64,000 nt of DNA from Aeromicrobium sp. 9AM (GTDB lineage Bacteria > Actinomycetota > Actinomycetes > Propionibacteriales > Nocardioidaceae). The stretch is taken from contig NZ_LR733304.1 of assembly GCF_902506105.1 (NCBI RefSeq), positions 372,001-436,000 on the forward strand, written 5' to 3'. The notes beneath the pieces were generated by a model. That model ran no database searches, was not told the DNA's origin, and saw only the letters and a program-made list of their open reading frames with translations. Below are positions 46,487 through 55,894 of this stretch, one piece after another (the stretch's first letter is position 1; each line of letters begins with the position of its first letter). Both the position numbers and the translations under genes were made by a program.

Positions 46487-47785
46487 TCAGACCTTCGCCT
46501 TGCGGTAGCCGTAGCTTCGGGCAGCTGCTTGCGTCGAGAAGCAGTCCTCAGGCTTGGTCGCCTTGTAGAAGCGCTGGCCCGGCATGTGATAGATCATCGA
46601 GCTCGCGTTGCCCTTGATCGGTGCCCAGGACGGGCAGTTCCAGGACGAGACGGGATCGGTGCGACCGGGCAGCGTGACGGCGCTCGACGACGAGCTCATG
46701 TCGGAGAAGGTGCTGTAGCCACTCTTCCGTCCCGTCACCCGGACCTTGAGCTTCTTGCCCTTCCACGACGGCTTGACGTAGATGTGCGAGGACGTGGCGC
46801 CCGAGATCTTCTTGCCGTTCAGGTACCAGGCATACGTGAACGTCGTCCCCGACACCCAGCTGCCCGTCCTCGCGGTGAGTGACCGAGTCGCAACGGGCTT
46901 GCCAGAGATCCCGGCACTGCCGATTCGCTGGACGTGCGGGGTGGCGCCGGAGAACCGGGTCACTGTGGCGTAGCCCGCGCGAGTGCCGAGCGTGCGAAGC
47001 GTGATCTTGCGGGTCACCTGGCCGGAGGAGATCTTGTACGTCGACCGGGTCGCGCCCGAGATGGGGCTGCCATCGGCGTACCAGCGGTAGTGGATCCGCA
47101 CCCCGGACATCCAGGTGCCCGGCCTCGCGGTCAGAGTACGGCCGACCGCTGCAGCACCGGAGATCCTCGGCTTGGCTGCCGCCGTCACGACCTTCGCCGA
47201 CTTCACCGACGTGGTGGAGAACGTCGGGTAGTCCGTCAGGAAACCGGTGACGCGCACCGAGATGCCGCGGCGTCCCTGCGACGAGGTCAGACGGAACGTG
47301 GAACCGACCGCGTTGGGAATCGCCTGGCCGTTGTCGAGCCACTGGTAGGTCAGGTTGGTGCCAGCGGTCCACGTGCCAGGACTTGCGGTGAGCGTCGACC
47401 CCACCAGGTAGGTGCCGGCGACTGTGGGCTGGCCGGCAAGGAGGACCTTGGCGGTGGGCGCAGACGTACGCGTCTCGCCGCTCGGAGTGCTCGACAACGT
47501 CACCGTGATCTGCTTGCCCTGTTCACCCGGAGTGGGCACCAAGGTCGCCGCGTCGGTTCCGAGGGGGGTGCCGTCGGCTGCCCAAACATACGTCGGGGTC
47601 TCACTGGTGGGCCAGTCCGACGGCGTGACTGCGGTGAGCACCTGACCGACGACGGGCGTGCCCGTGACCGTCGGAGCGACAGGATCGGTGACCTCTTCGG
47701 CGGAGGCGCCGCCGAGTGGCGTCACCAGGGCGAAGGTCAGCAGGAACAGCAGGACGGCGCGCAGCAGCCGAGTCTTTGATGGCAC
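46487..47785 (-). CDS. Secreted protein with four Ig-like repeats and a C-terminal sunset domain
   Basis: 432 residues from GTG 47785 (GGGGGAG site 6 bases upstream). Signal peptide ends near PLGGASA. Four repeats of about 80-90 residues follow, each with the pattern GxPxVGxTLTA, a WTSGTxLTYQW-like core and a terminal V-x-V-T-G strand. The C-terminal 55 residues (WNCPSWAPIKGNASSMIYH, GQRFYKATKPEDCFSTQAAA then GYRKAKV) match the sunset domain of actinobacterial surface proteins; two cysteines may form a disulfide. Function unknown, probably cell-surface adhesion or binding. Confidence 0.85.
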   Translation of the reverse strand: MPSKTRLLRAVLLFLLTFALVTPLGGASAEEVTDPVAPTVTGTPVVGQVLTAVTPSDWPTSETPTYVWAADGTPLGTDAATLVPTPGEQGKQITVTLSSTPSGETRTSAPTAKVLLAGQPTVAGTYLVGSTLTASPGTWTAGTNLTYQWLDNGQAIPNAVGSTFRLTSSQGRRGISVRVTGFLTDYPTFSTTSVKSAKVVTAAAKPRISGAAAVGRTLTARPGTWMSGVRIHYRWYADGSPISGATRSTYKISSGQVTRKITLRTLGTRAGYATVTRFSGATPHVQRIGSAGISGKPVATRSLTARTGSWVSGTTFTYAWYLNGKKISGATSSHIYVKPSWKGKKLKVRVTGRKSGYSTFSDMSSSSSAVTLPGRTDPVSSWNCPSWAPIKGNASSMIYHMPGQRFYKATKPEDCFSTQAAARSYGYRKAKV

Positions 47786-47900
47786 AGGAATCTCCCCCGA
47801 AAACGATTGGAACCTGGCGAAGCTAACACCCGCTTCTGGCGGCAGTCCGTCGTTCGGGAAAAGATGGTTACAACGAGTCGCATCCAGTGGTCGGAACGAG

Positions 47901-49202
47901 TCAGCCCAGTATTCGGTCGAGGTAGTCGTTGCTGAACGTACGGGCGGGGTCGAGCTCGTCGCGTACGCCGACGAAGTCGCCGAAGCGGGCGTAGCGGTCG
48001 GCGAAGTACGAGGCGTCGAGGGTGTGGATCTTGCCCCAGTGCGGCCGGCCCTCGTGCGCCGTGAAGATGTCCCGGGCGGCGGCGAAGTAGGCCTGGTAGT
48101 CGCTGCGCCAGTACTGGTGCACCGCGACGTAGCAGTTGTCGCGCTCGTGGCCCGTCGACATCCACACGTCGTCGGCGGCGGTGAAACGTACCTCGATGGG
48201 GAACGAGATGTTCTCGTGGCCGGCGCCGAACCACGCCTTGAGCTCGGCCAGCACCGACGGCAGCGCCTCGCGCGGCATCGCGAACTCGGACTCGCGAAAC
48301 CGTACGGTGCGCGAGGACACGAACACGTTGAAGGAGTCGTCGACGTACTCCCGGGCGCTGAGCACCGACGCGGCGACGGAGTTGAGGCGCGGGATCCACG
48401 AGCGCTGGCGGGCGACGACGCGGTTGAGTCCCTCGAACACCGTGTTGCTCAGGAACTCGTCGTCGAGCCAGTGCCGGAACCGGCCGACCGGCTGGCGCTC
48501 GGTGCCCTCGGGGACGCGGTTGTTGCGCTTGGTGAGGGCCTTGTCGGTGTGCGGGAACCAGTAGAACTCGAAGTGGTCGTTGTCGTCGACGAGCGCGTCG
48601 ACCTGGTCGAGCACGTCCGGCAGCGCCATCGGCTCCTCACGGGCGTGCAGCAGGAACGCGGGTACGCACTGCAGCGTCACCTCAGTCACGATGCCGAGTG
48701 CGCCGAGCGTCACCCGGGCGGCGCCGAACCACGTGTGGCTCTCGTCGATCTCGAGCACCTCACCGTCAGCCGTGACGATCTGCACGCCGACGACTGCGGC
48801 CGAGATGCCGAACAGCTTGCCGCCGGTGCCGTGCGTGCCGGTCGACACCGCGCCGGCGACGGATTGCGGGTCGACGTCGCCGAGGTTGGGCAGCGCGAGC
48901 CCGAGCGCCTTGAGCTTGGGGTTGAGGTCGTGCAGCGAGATGCCGGCCTGCACGCGCACGCGCCCGGTCGCCGAGTCGTGCGCGAGGATGCGGCTCATGC
49001 GGTCGAGCCGCAGCAGCACACCGTCGGTCGCGGCGATCGGGGTGAACGAGTGGCTGGCGCCGACTGCCTTGACCTTGAGGCCTGCCGCTGCGGCCGCACG
49101 GACGATCCGCTGGACGTCAGCAGTCGACGCGGGATGCTCGATGCGTACGGGATGGGTCTCGACGCTGCGGCTCCAGTTGGTCCACGTGTTCGCGGTCGTC
49201 AT
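47901..49202 (-). CDS. D-arabinono-1,4-lactone oxidase-like FAD oxidoreductase
   Basis: 433 residues. PCMH FAD domain (residues about 10-180: VKAVGASHSFTPIAATDGV and GAVSTGTHGTGGKLFGISAAVV) then the ALO domain (VHQYWRSDYQAYF to RPHWGKIHTLDA and the C-terminal FGDFVGVRDELDPARTFSNDYL). Such oxidases act on aldono-lactones or sugar alcohols. No His-FAD linkage is apparent in the first segment (GASHS is present, though). Its start overlaps the stop of the upstream aldolase gene; the two form a pair. Confidence 0.88.
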   Translation of the reverse strand: MTTANTWTNWSRSVETHPVRIEHPASTADVQRIVRAAAAAGLKVKAVGASHSFTPIAATDGVLLRLDRMSRILAHDSATGRVRVQAGISLHDLNPKLKALGLALPNLGDVDPQSVAGAVSTGTHGTGGKLFGISAAVVGVQIVTADGEVLEIDESHTWFGAARVTLGALGIVTEVTLQCVPAFLLHAREEPMALPDVLDQVDALVDDNDHFEFYWFPHTDKALTKRNNRVPEGTERQPVGRFRHWLDDEFLSNTVFEGLNRVVARQRSWIPRLNSVAASVLSAREYVDDSFNVFVSSRTVRFRESEFAMPREALPSVLAELKAWFGAGHENISFPIEVRFTAADDVWMSTGHERDNCYVAVHQYWRSDYQAYFAAARDIFTAHEGRPHWGKIHTLDASYFADRYARFGDFVGVRDELDPARTFSNDYLDRILG

Positions 49203-50371
49203 CCGAAGTTCTTGCCCTCTCCGCGATACGTCGGGACGCGCCGGGTCGTGCCGTCGCCAGAGACGAGGGCGATCTCGTCGAACCGCTCGCACATCTCGCC
49301 GGCCTTGGCGTAGCGCATCACCACTCGGTCGCCGATAGACAAAGACTTCGCTACCTGACCCTTGACAGGTGTTTGCACCTCGCCGGCGCCTTCAGTGCCG
49401 ATCGGCTTGAGCCCCTCGGGCCAGGTCGGGGTGGGTTGCCGGTTCTTGTTGGTCGGCCCGGATGCGATATAGCCGCCGGCGAACAACGTCGCGATGTCAG
49501 GTGCGGGCTTGCGTACGACGGAGAGCACGAAGTAGGCCGCCGGTCGTGCGTCGAACGCGTCGTAGCCGTCGAACAGGGTCGGCGCGAACAGGCCCGATCC
49601 GGCGGTGAGCTCGGTGATCGCCGGGTCGGCGCCGGTGACCTCGAGGCTGCCGGTGCCGCCGGCGTTCACGATCTCGAGCTTCGCGTGCCCGGACACTGCG
49701 TCGACGACCTTGGACCGTCGGTCCAGCAGCTCGGCGGCGGAGCGCTTCTTGATCAGGCGTACGGCCGGTGACGAGTCGGGCAGCCCCGCGATCTGCGCGT
49801 CGTAGAACATCAGCCCGACGAGATCGAATCCCTGACGGCTGGCGATGGCCGCGGCCAGCGTGCCGGCGTCCTCGGCGGTGTGCACAGGGGAGCGGCGTAC
49901 GCCCAGGTGTGCGGGCCCGAACTTGAGCGACGCATCGACGTCGATGCAGACCCGGATCGACGGGTGACCGGTGCCCAGCAGGCTGTCGATGTGGTCCAGC
50001 GACTCGGTGCTGTCGACCATCACGGTGATCTGCGCGCGACGGCGTTCGTCGGCGACGAGGTAGTCGAGCGCACGGTGGCTCGTCGTCGGGTAGGCCAGCA
50101 GGATGTCGTCGATGCCGTTGTCGACTAGCCAGTTGGACTCGGCGAGGGAGTAGGACATGACGCCCGCGAACCCGTCCCGCGCGAGGGTGCCCTCGAGGAT
50201 CGAGCGCACTCGCACGGACTTGCTGGCGACCCGGATCGGCACGCCGTTGGCGCGGCGCACGAGATCGTCGGCGTTGGCCCACAGGGACGGCTCGTCGATC
50301 ACCGCGAACGGGGTGTCCAGTGTCTGGGTCGCGGCGAGCAGTCGGGCATACGAGCTGGACGGTTGTGGCAC
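49199..50371 (-). CDS. PLP-dependent amino-acid deaminase/aldolase (alanine racemase N-terminal fold)
   Basis: 390 residues from GTG 50371; a GTG at 50389 is also in frame. A CATACT box lies 7 bases upstream (50384-50379, reverse), which supports 50371. The N-terminal barrel carries the PLP Lys in RVASKSVRVRSIL, and the domain resembles D-threonine aldolase and D-serine dehydratases (CIDVDASLKFGPAHLGVRR, NAGGTGS). The C-terminal beta domain has ATLFAGGYIASGPTN. Its ATGA overlap with the lactone-oxidase gene suggests joint sugar or amino-acid catabolism; substrate unknown. Confidence 0.86.
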   Translation of the reverse strand: MPQPSSSYARLLAATQTLDTPFAVIDEPSLWANADDLVRRANGVPIRVASKSVRVRSILEGTLARDGFAGVMSYSLAESNWLVDNGIDDILLAYPTTSHRALDYLVADERRRAQITVMVDSTESLDHIDSLLGTGHPSIRVCIDVDASLKFGPAHLGVRRSPVHTAEDAGTLAAAIASRQGFDLVGLMFYDAQIAGLPDSSPAVRLIKKRSAAELLDRRSKVVDAVSGHAKLEIVNAGGTGSLEVTGADPAITELTAGSGLFAPTLFDGYDAFDARPAAYFVLSVVRKPAPDIATLFAGGYIASGPTNKNRQPTPTWPEGLKPIGTEGAGEVQTPVKGQVAKSLSIGDRVVMRYAKAGEMCERFDEIALVSGDGTTRRVPTYRGEGKNFG

Positions 50372-50424
50372 GCCGACAGTATGTCGCACCGTCGGTGCAG
50401 GAATCGATCACGGATACTGGACCG

Positions 50425-51243
50425 ATGCGCAGGCTCACACCACTCCTGTTGGCGGTCGCGATCCTGGTCTCGGGGTGCACCAGCGGCTCGGACGACCCCA
50501 AGCCCACCGCCACGGCGACTGGTGACGATCGTTCGGTCACGCTCGCGGCGCTGCGCCTCGACTGGCCCAAGGCCCAGGGCAAGCTCGTTGTGGCCAAGCC
50601 GCCGGCAACGCCCGACGGATTCGACGACGCGACGTACGCCCGTATGGCGAAGGTGCTGACCACGTGGGCCAAGGTCGCGGCGGTCGACGACTCGGTCTGG
50701 CACAGCAACGACCCGCTGGCTGCGATCACGAAGGCGCTGCCGGCCAAGGCTGCGGACACCTTCACCAAGCAGGGCAAGGGAGTCGTCTCGCCTCATCTCC
50801 GCGTCGCCAACGTGTTCGGCGACGACGTCACGGTCGTGGGCACGCCCATGATCACGACGGCGTGGAAGGTGACGGTCGACAAGGACGACGCCGACAGGCC
50901 GTACGTCCTGCTGGAGCTGCAGACGCGCGCGGCGTACGAGGTGCGGTTCAAGAACGGGGCCACCCGGGTCATCGGTGTGCTGCGCGTGCACGGCCTGAGC
51001 GCGTACAAGGACACGAAGGACGACTTCGGCGTCGGCGGCGGGTGGCAGGAGTTCGGCGCCAGTGACTGTGCCCTCGCGCTCGACGATGCGCTGGTGCCGG
51101 ACAGCGATCGCGAGGAGGGCCTCGCCGACCTGGCGACGTTCCTCCGGGTCGGCAAGGGCAGCAAGCTCGAGATGCCGAAACTCTCCGCGCCGGAGCGGGT
51201 CGACGACGAGTACCTCAAGCGCTGCCGCGACGGCCAGACCTGA
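50425..51243 (+). CDS. Lipoprotein of unknown function
   Basis: 272 residues. Signal peptide MRRLTPLLLAVAILVSGC with the lipobox VSGC, then a Thr/Pro-rich linker and a globular domain of about 220 residues (LDWPKAQGKLVVAKPPATPDGF). I recognise no family. GATACT (50413-50418) 6 bases before the ATG suggests a leaderless transcript. It stands alone, divergent from the aldolase gene, with the tRNA-Thr gene 47 bases downstream. Confidence 0.75.
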   Translation: MRRLTPLLLAVAILVSGCTSGSDDPKPTATATGDDRSVTLAALRLDWPKAQGKLVVAKPPATPDGFDDATYARMAKVLTTWAKVAAVDDSVWHSNDPLAAITKALPAKAADTFTKQGKGVVSPHLRVANVFGDDVTVVGTPMITTAWKVTVDKDDADRPYVLLELQTRAAYEVRFKNGATRVIGVLRVHGLSAYKDTKDDFGVGGGWQEFGASDCALALDDALVPDSDREEGLADLATFLRVGKGSKLEMPKLSAPERVDDEYLKRCRDGQT

Positions 51244-51290
51244 GGCCCCGCGCCCACCCACTACGATGGATCCCGGGCTTCGGCCCGTAC

Positions 51291-51363
51291 GCCTCTGTAG
51301 CTCAGTTGGTAGAGCGCCTCACTTGTAATGAGGATGTCGCGGGTTCGAATCCTGTCGGAGGCT
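51291..51363 (+). tRNA. tRNA-Thr (anticodon TGT)
   Basis: A 73-base cloverleaf: acceptor GCCTCTG/CGGAGGC with one G-T pair, D arm GCTC/GAGC, anticodon arm CCTCA-CTTGTAA-TGAGG with anticodon TGT (threonine, codon ACA), T arm with TTCGAAT. No CCA is encoded. It borders the lower-G+C catabolic region that follows. tRNA 3' ends are common integration sites, but no duplicated 3' end or integrase is seen in the window. Confidence 0.95.
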
Positions 51364-51763
51364 CAGGGAAAATTCGGGTTTGATGGACTGGAGCGCACAC
51401 CTCCGGGACTCCGCCGCAGGTTGAGGACCGGCGGGTGTCGTACGTCGGACGGCTAGACGAGCCGCCGTGACGGGCGACGCCTCGGCGGAGCAACATGTCA
51501 CGAGCTGGACGGGTCGTACAGCGTGTGCTGGCGCTCCAAGTCCTCGCACGCCTTGGTCAGCGCGACCGCGAGCGCCGCCTCTTCGGAGACGAAACCTGAT
51601 CGGCTGAGGCTCGCGGCCCAGGCGATGCGCCCCACCGCGAGGTGGGAGGACGGCATCTCTGCAAGGACCCCTCGGCAGTGCGTCGAGTATCGCGGGGCGC
51701 CAACGACGTAATCGCCCTTGCGGTCGAGCTTGCGTCGTTGATGGAAGACCTCATGACATCGAA
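51364..51763. other. 400-bp gap without a convincing gene
   Basis: I see no gene that I can support. A reverse-strand reading frame (51498-51839, up to 113 residues, ending DLERQHTLYDPSSS) runs through it, but its start would lie in the promoter at 51764 and I recognise no family. It could be the remnant of a regulator. Confidence 0.5.
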
Positions 51764-51835
51764 CATAATCCTTATATTTATTGACAGAGATTCGGGTTGC
51801 GAGCATTATCGAGGCGTGTGATGTGGATCGCATTC
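51764..51835 (+). promoter_or_regulatory. Twin promoter P1 of the ABC importer operon
   Basis: TTGACA (51781-51786), 17-bp spacer, CATTAT (51804-51809). The AT-rich upstream element ATAATCCTTATATTTATT and the downstream GTGGATCGCATT are shared with P2 at 55895. The leader before the importer ATG is about 80 bases long. Near-identity over about 70 bp with P2 points to a common regulator. Confidence 0.8.
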
Positions 51836-51896
51836 TCACCGCAACTCATTGAAGGCACGGCGATCTCCACTGTCGCCGCCAATCCGGAGGTACTTC

Positions 51897-53054
51897 ATGA
51901 ATCACCGACTCCCCCTCGCGTGCATCGCGCTCGCAGCGACGATGTTCATCGCAGGTTGCGCAGGCGACAAGGGCACAGGCGACGAGCCGACGAAGGCTGC
52001 CGCGGCCACGTCTGGTGTCGAGGCTGCGAAGGCCGCACTGCCGGCCCTGCAGAAGGGCACCAGCGTCTTGCCCTCTGGTGACTCGCGGCCGATCAAGAAG
52101 GGAGCGCGGGTGGCCCTTCTGTCGGCTGGGCAGAACAATCTTTCCGCTCAAGGGCCCATCGACGGTGCCAAAGCGGCCTGCAAGGTAGCGGGGTGGACCT
52201 GTGACGTCTTCGACGGTGCCAGCGATCCCACGAAGTACTCCGGCTTGGTCAACCAGATCGTCGCGGCCGGCTACGACGGCATCATCGACGTCGGCGTCGA
52301 CTGCCCGCTGATCTCCACGGCGTTGGATGCGGCGAAGAAGAAGGGCATCAAGATCATCAGTGCCTACGCGTTCGACTGCAACGACCCCAAGTACAAGGGA
52401 GAGAAGCAGTTCGACGGAGAGATGCTTTACGTGGACGACCGCACCGGCGCTGAGCAGTTCGTTGCGTTCGGTCGCGCTCAAGCGACGGCGATGCTGGCCC
52501 TGTCCGGGGGCAAGCAGAAGATCTTGCACGTGACCGACGGCGAGTTCAGAATCCTCGACTACATTGCTGAAGGGCTCGAGGCTGGTCTGGCCGATGACCC
52601 GTCCACCAAGGTCGTCGAGACGCTCGACATCAAGGCTGCTGACTTGGTCACCGGCAAGGCGGCGCAGCAGATCTCGTCCCTGCTGACCAAGAACCCCACT
52701 GCCACGGCGATCACCACGCCGTACTTCGCGGCCGGGATGGCAGCCGTCTACCCGTCGCTGCAGTCGACCGGCAAGGCGGGGAAGATGTTCGTCCAGGGCG
52801 CGGAGGGCCAGGCACCCGAGCTCGACATGGTTCGCGCTGGCGTCGCCTCGTTCGTCAACATCGCCTCCCCTGATTGGACTGGCTGGGCGGCGGTCGACAC
52901 GCTGAACAGCGTCCTGATCGACAAGCCGGTGGTGTCCAGCGGCGTCGGGTTCACGATCGTCACGAAGGAAAACGCCACTGGCAAGAAGGGCTCGACGTTC
53001 AGCGAGCTGCCGGACTACCAGAGCGCCTACCGCAAGGCATGGGGCGTCAGTTGA
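51897..53054 (+). CDS. ABC transporter substrate-binding lipoprotein (CUT2 / RbsB-like)
   Basis: 385 residues from ATG 51897 with GGAGG 6 bases upstream. Signal peptide ends at lipobox FIAGC. Mature domain resembles periplasmic sugar-binding proteins of family 4: KGARVALLSAGQNNLSAQGPIDGAKAACK, DGIIDVGVDCPLISTALDAAKKKGIKIISAYAF and AAGMAAVYPSLQSTGKAG. The ligand is unknown; CUT2 importers take pentoses, autoinducers and various cyclic compounds. First gene of an importer operon with ATPase and permease. Its stop overlaps a TTG start. Confidence 0.9.
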   Translation: MNHRLPLACIALAATMFIAGCAGDKGTGDEPTKAAAATSGVEAAKAALPALQKGTSVLPSGDSRPIKKGARVALLSAGQNNLSAQGPIDGAKAACKVAGWTCDVFDGASDPTKYSGLVNQIVAAGYDGIIDVGVDCPLISTALDAAKKKGIKIISAYAFDCNDPKYKGEKQFDGEMLYVDDRTGAEQFVAFGRAQATAMLALSGGKQKILHVTDGEFRILDYIAEGLEAGLADDPSTKVVETLDIKAADLVTGKAAQQISSLLTKNPTATAITTPYFAAGMAAVYPSLQSTGKAGKMFVQGAEGQAPELDMVRAGVASFVNIASPDWTGWAAVDTLNSVLIDKPVVSSGVGFTIVTKENATGKKGSTFSELPDYQSAYRKAWGVS

Positions 53055-54637
53055 CAAGCACCTTCCATGAGGTTGGTCAGGTTGAGCGCGAGCAGGCTCT
53101 CGCGCTCAACCTGACCAACGTCTCCAAGACGTTCGGGGTCACCAAAGCCTTGGACGGCGTCAGCCTGCAGGTCCGCAAGGGCAGCATCCACGCATTGCTC
53201 GGTGCCAATGGCTCCGGCAAGTCGACGCTCGTCAAGATCATCGCGGGCGTGGAGTCGGCTGACCACGGCAGCCAGGTCGAGGCGGGCGGTCGCACCGTGG
53301 CCGGCCACCACACATCTCCGGCTTTCGCACGCGAGACCGGGATCCACGTCGTGCACCAGGATCCCGCGGTCTTCGGGCATCTCTCCGTCGCAGACAACCT
53401 GGCGATCGGCCGCGCCGCCGGGTACGACGCCGGGCTGGTCGCTCCGATCCGTGAACGTCGCGTGCACCGTCACACGCGGGCCGTTCTCGACCGATTCGGC
53501 CTCGACATCGATCCCAAGACACCAGTTGCCGCTCTCGGACCAGGGGCTCGTGCGATGCTCGCCATCGCGCGTGTGCTCCAGGACCAGGAACAGGACACCG
53601 GCGGCGTGCTGATCCTTGACGAGCCCACCGCGTCTCTGCCGAGCGCCGAGGCCGACCAGTTGATCGCGACGCTTCAGCGGTGGGCCGCTGCGGGCCAGGC
53701 GATCGTCTATGTCACGCATCGTCTCGACGAGGTCACCCGGATGGCCGACACCGTGACCGTCCTGCGCGACGGCGCTCACGTCACGACGCGGCAGGCCGCG
53801 GGTCTGACCGAGGAGGACCTGGTGGAGCTGATCGTCGGACGGAGTGTCGCGGAAGCGTTCCCGCCTTCCCGCCCCATCGTCGATGCCGAGCCCCTTCTCG
53901 AGGTGCGTGGCCTATGCTCCGGTCGCATCCAGGATCTTTCCTTCGACGTGCGCCGTGGCGAGATCCTCGGCATCGGCGGCTTGCTCGGATCAGGGCGGAC
54001 CACCCTGCTCAGTACGCTGTTCGGCGTCCGACAACCGGCAGCCGGAGAGATCCGACTCGATGGCGAACCGTTGGCTGCCGGGGGCATTCGTGCGGCGATC
54101 CGCCGCGGGATCGTGATGGTCCCAGAAGACCGCTCCCGAGAAGCGGCTCTCCCCGGTTTGACGACGCGCGAGAACCTCTCGGCGTCGAGGGTGAGTCGCT
54201 ACTGGCGGCGCGGAAGACTGGACCACCGATTGGAGGCTCGCGAGGCCCGCGGCTCGATCGCGGAGTTCCTGGTGCGAGTCGCGTCGGACGCCCAGCCGTT
54301 TCACACATTGTCGGGAGGCAATCAGCAGAAGGTGATCCTCGCACGTTGGCTGCGGCTGACACCGGGCCTGATCCTTCTCGACGAACCCACCCAAGGCGTT
54401 GACGCCGGAGCACGCGCCGAGATCTACCGGTTGGTGCGCACTGCAGTCGATGCCGGAGCCAGCGCGATCGTGGTCAGCAGTGATCCTGAAGAACTCGCCA
54501 AGATGGCCGACCGCGTCCTGGTCATTTCGCGAGGCAAGCTCTCGGCGGAGCTCACCGCACCCGCCGTCACTGCGCACCGCATCGTCGAGGCCTCGTTCGG
54601 CAGCGCCCACCCCCATGAGGAGAGAGAACGCCCATGA
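53051..54637 (+). CDS. ABC transporter ATP-binding protein, RbsA-like (two modules)
   Basis: 528 residues from TTG 53051 (TTGA overlap with the binding-protein stop); no better start is found. Module 1 (about 15-255): GANGSGKST and VLILDEPTASL, but its signature is degenerate (ALGPGARAMLAIA instead of LSGGQ). Module 2 (about 265-520): GLLGSGRTTL as a weak Walker A, LSGGNQQKVILARW and LILLDEPTQGVD. This asymmetric pattern is usual for sugar CUT2 ATPases. A perfect 21-bp hairpin lies in its first codons. It powers the permease at 54634. Confidence 0.9.
   Translation: MTSTFHEVGQVEREQALALNLTNVSKTFGVTKALDGVSLQVRKGSIHALLGANGSGKSTLVKIIAGVESADHGSQVEAGGRTVAGHHTSPAFARETGIHVVHQDPAVFGHLSVADNLAIGRAAGYDAGLVAPIRERRVHRHTRAVLDRFGLDIDPKTPVAALGPGARAMLAIARVLQDQEQDTGGVLILDEPTASLPSAEADQLIATLQRWAAAGQAIVYVTHRLDEVTRMADTVTVLRDGAHVTTRQAAGLTEEDLVELIVGRSVAEAFPPSRPIVDAEPLLEVRGLCSGRIQDLSFDVRRGEILGIGGLLGSGRTTLLSTLFGVRQPAAGEIRLDGEPLAAGGIRAAIRRGIVMVPEDRSREAALPGLTTRENLSASRVSRYWRRGRLDHRLEAREARGSIAEFLVRVASDAQPFHTLSGGNQQKVILARWLRLTPGLILLDEPTQGVDAGARAEIYRLVRTAVDAGASAIVVSSDPEELAKMADRVLVISRGKLSAELTAPAVTAHRIVEASFGSAHPHEERERP
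53072..53119 (+). promoter_or_regulatory. Perfect 21-bp mRNA hairpin inside the ATPase gene start
   Basis: The arms 53072-53092 and 53099-53119 are perfect reverse complements around the loop CAGGCT, starting 17 bases after the binding-protein stop. It lies within codons of the ATPase. Such intra-operonic hairpins often protect or separate the upstream message, giving an excess of binding protein; here this is inferred. Confidence 0.75.
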
Positions 54638-55659
54638 CCACCACCGACGCTGCTGTCGCAGCCACCTCCGAGAACGCCCCCGTCACCGCGGCGCGGCGCC
54701 AGCACGTGGCCCGGTCACTTGTCGAGCGCTACGGCCTGGTCATCTTGTTCGTGGTCGTCTTCGTGGCGTTCGCCAGCGTGTGGAACTACCCGGCGACCTT
54801 CCGCAGCAGCGACAACGTGCAACAGGTCCTGCGCAGCCAGGCCATTCCCGCGATCCTGGCGCTGGCCAGCATCCTGCCCCTGGTGTGCGGCCAGTTCGAC
54901 CTGACCGTCGGGTCCGTCGCCGGCATCAGCGCGATCACGGTCGCCGGGGCGATCACCGACCACCACCTTTCGCTCGCCCTCGGCATCGTGCTCGCACTTG
55001 GTATCGGGCTGGTCATCGGGCTGGTCAATGGGCTCCTTGTCGCATACGTCGGAGTCAACTCCCTGATCGCGACGCTCGGAGTCGGCATCGCCGTCAGCGG
55101 GCTGGTCGAGTGGTACGCAGGCGGCCGGTCGATCTTGATCGCGACGACCGGCAGCCTGGCGAAGGTTGGCAGCCGCAACTGGTTCGGGGTGCCGTCGCTG
55201 GTCTACTTCGTGGCCGGCTTCGCGGTCGTGTTCTACTACCTGCTGCAACACACCCCGCTCGGTCGCTACCTCCACTCCATCGGTTCCAACGCCACCGCGG
55301 CGCACCTCGTCGGGCTGGACGTGCGCCGCTTGACGCTGCTGGCGTTCGTCGTGTCGGCATTGGTGTCGGCCATCGCCGGTGTGCTGTACCTCGGAGCGAT
55401 CGGCAGCGCCTCCGCCTCAGGCGGCGGCATCCCGCTGACCTTGCCGGCCCTGGTGGCTGTTTTCCTCGGCGCCACCACCATCAAGCCCGGACGATTCAAC
55501 GTCCTCGGTACGTTGGTCGCGGTGTATCTGCTGGCTTTCGCCCTTTCTGGCCTGAGCCTCAACGGCGTCGAGAGCTGGGTGCAGAACCTCGTCACCGGCA
55601 CCGGTCTCGTGCTGGCGGTCACCTTCTCGACCCTCGCGGCTCGTGAGGGGTCACCCTGA
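54634..55659 (+). CDS. ABC transporter permease, RbsC-like
   Basis: 341 residues with about eight to ten membrane helices. Family motifs: LPLVCGQFDLTVGSVAGISAI (the branched/CUT2 permease signature), NGLLVAYVGVNSLIATLG and GRYLHSIGSNATAAHLVGLD. It completes the CUT2-type importer (binding protein, ATPase, permease). ATG overlaps the ATPase stop region by 4 bases. A hairpin terminator follows at 55772. Confidence 0.92.
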   Translation: MTTTDAAVAATSENAPVTAARRQHVARSLVERYGLVILFVVVFVAFASVWNYPATFRSSDNVQQVLRSQAIPAILALASILPLVCGQFDLTVGSVAGISAITVAGAITDHHLSLALGIVLALGIGLVIGLVNGLLVAYVGVNSLIATLGVGIAVSGLVEWYAGGRSILIATTGSLAKVGSRNWFGVPSLVYFVAGFAVVFYYLLQHTPLGRYLHSIGSNATAAHLVGLDVRRLTLLAFVVSALVSAIAGVLYLGAIGSASASGGGIPLTLPALVAVFLGATTIKPGRFNVLGTLVAVYLLAFALSGLSLNGVESWVQNLVTGTGLVLAVTFSTLAAREGSP

Positions 55660-55771
55660 CCCAGCCGGTGCCGGTGACGAGGTGCTGTGGCAAAGATGCG
55701 CGGCAGCAGCCGAAGCCGATCGGACGAATCGATCTGGTTTTCACAGGTCTGCCAGCTAGCCGCGTACGAGG

Positions 55772-55795
55772 CACCCCGCGCGGTTGCGCGGGGTG
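55772..55795 (+). terminator. Terminator of the ABC importer operon
   Basis: CACCCCGCGC (55772-55781), loop GGTT, GCGCGGGGTG (55786-55795): perfect 10-bp G/C stem. It lies 113 bases after the permease stop in the 344-bp gap 55660-56003, which otherwise holds only promoter P2; I see no gene in it. Confidence 0.75.
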
Positions 55796-55894
55796 AATCG
55801 CGGTCGAGCAGGTCGACCGCACTCAGACGCTCGAGCACCCGATCGGGACATGCGTCGCGCCACGATGCGATGCGAGCGCTTGTGTGCCCCAAAA

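Noticed and set aside
51498-51839. 113-residue reverse-strand ORF
   Set aside because: Its start overlaps promoter P1 and the sequence matches nothing I recognise; kept only as a note in the gap entry.
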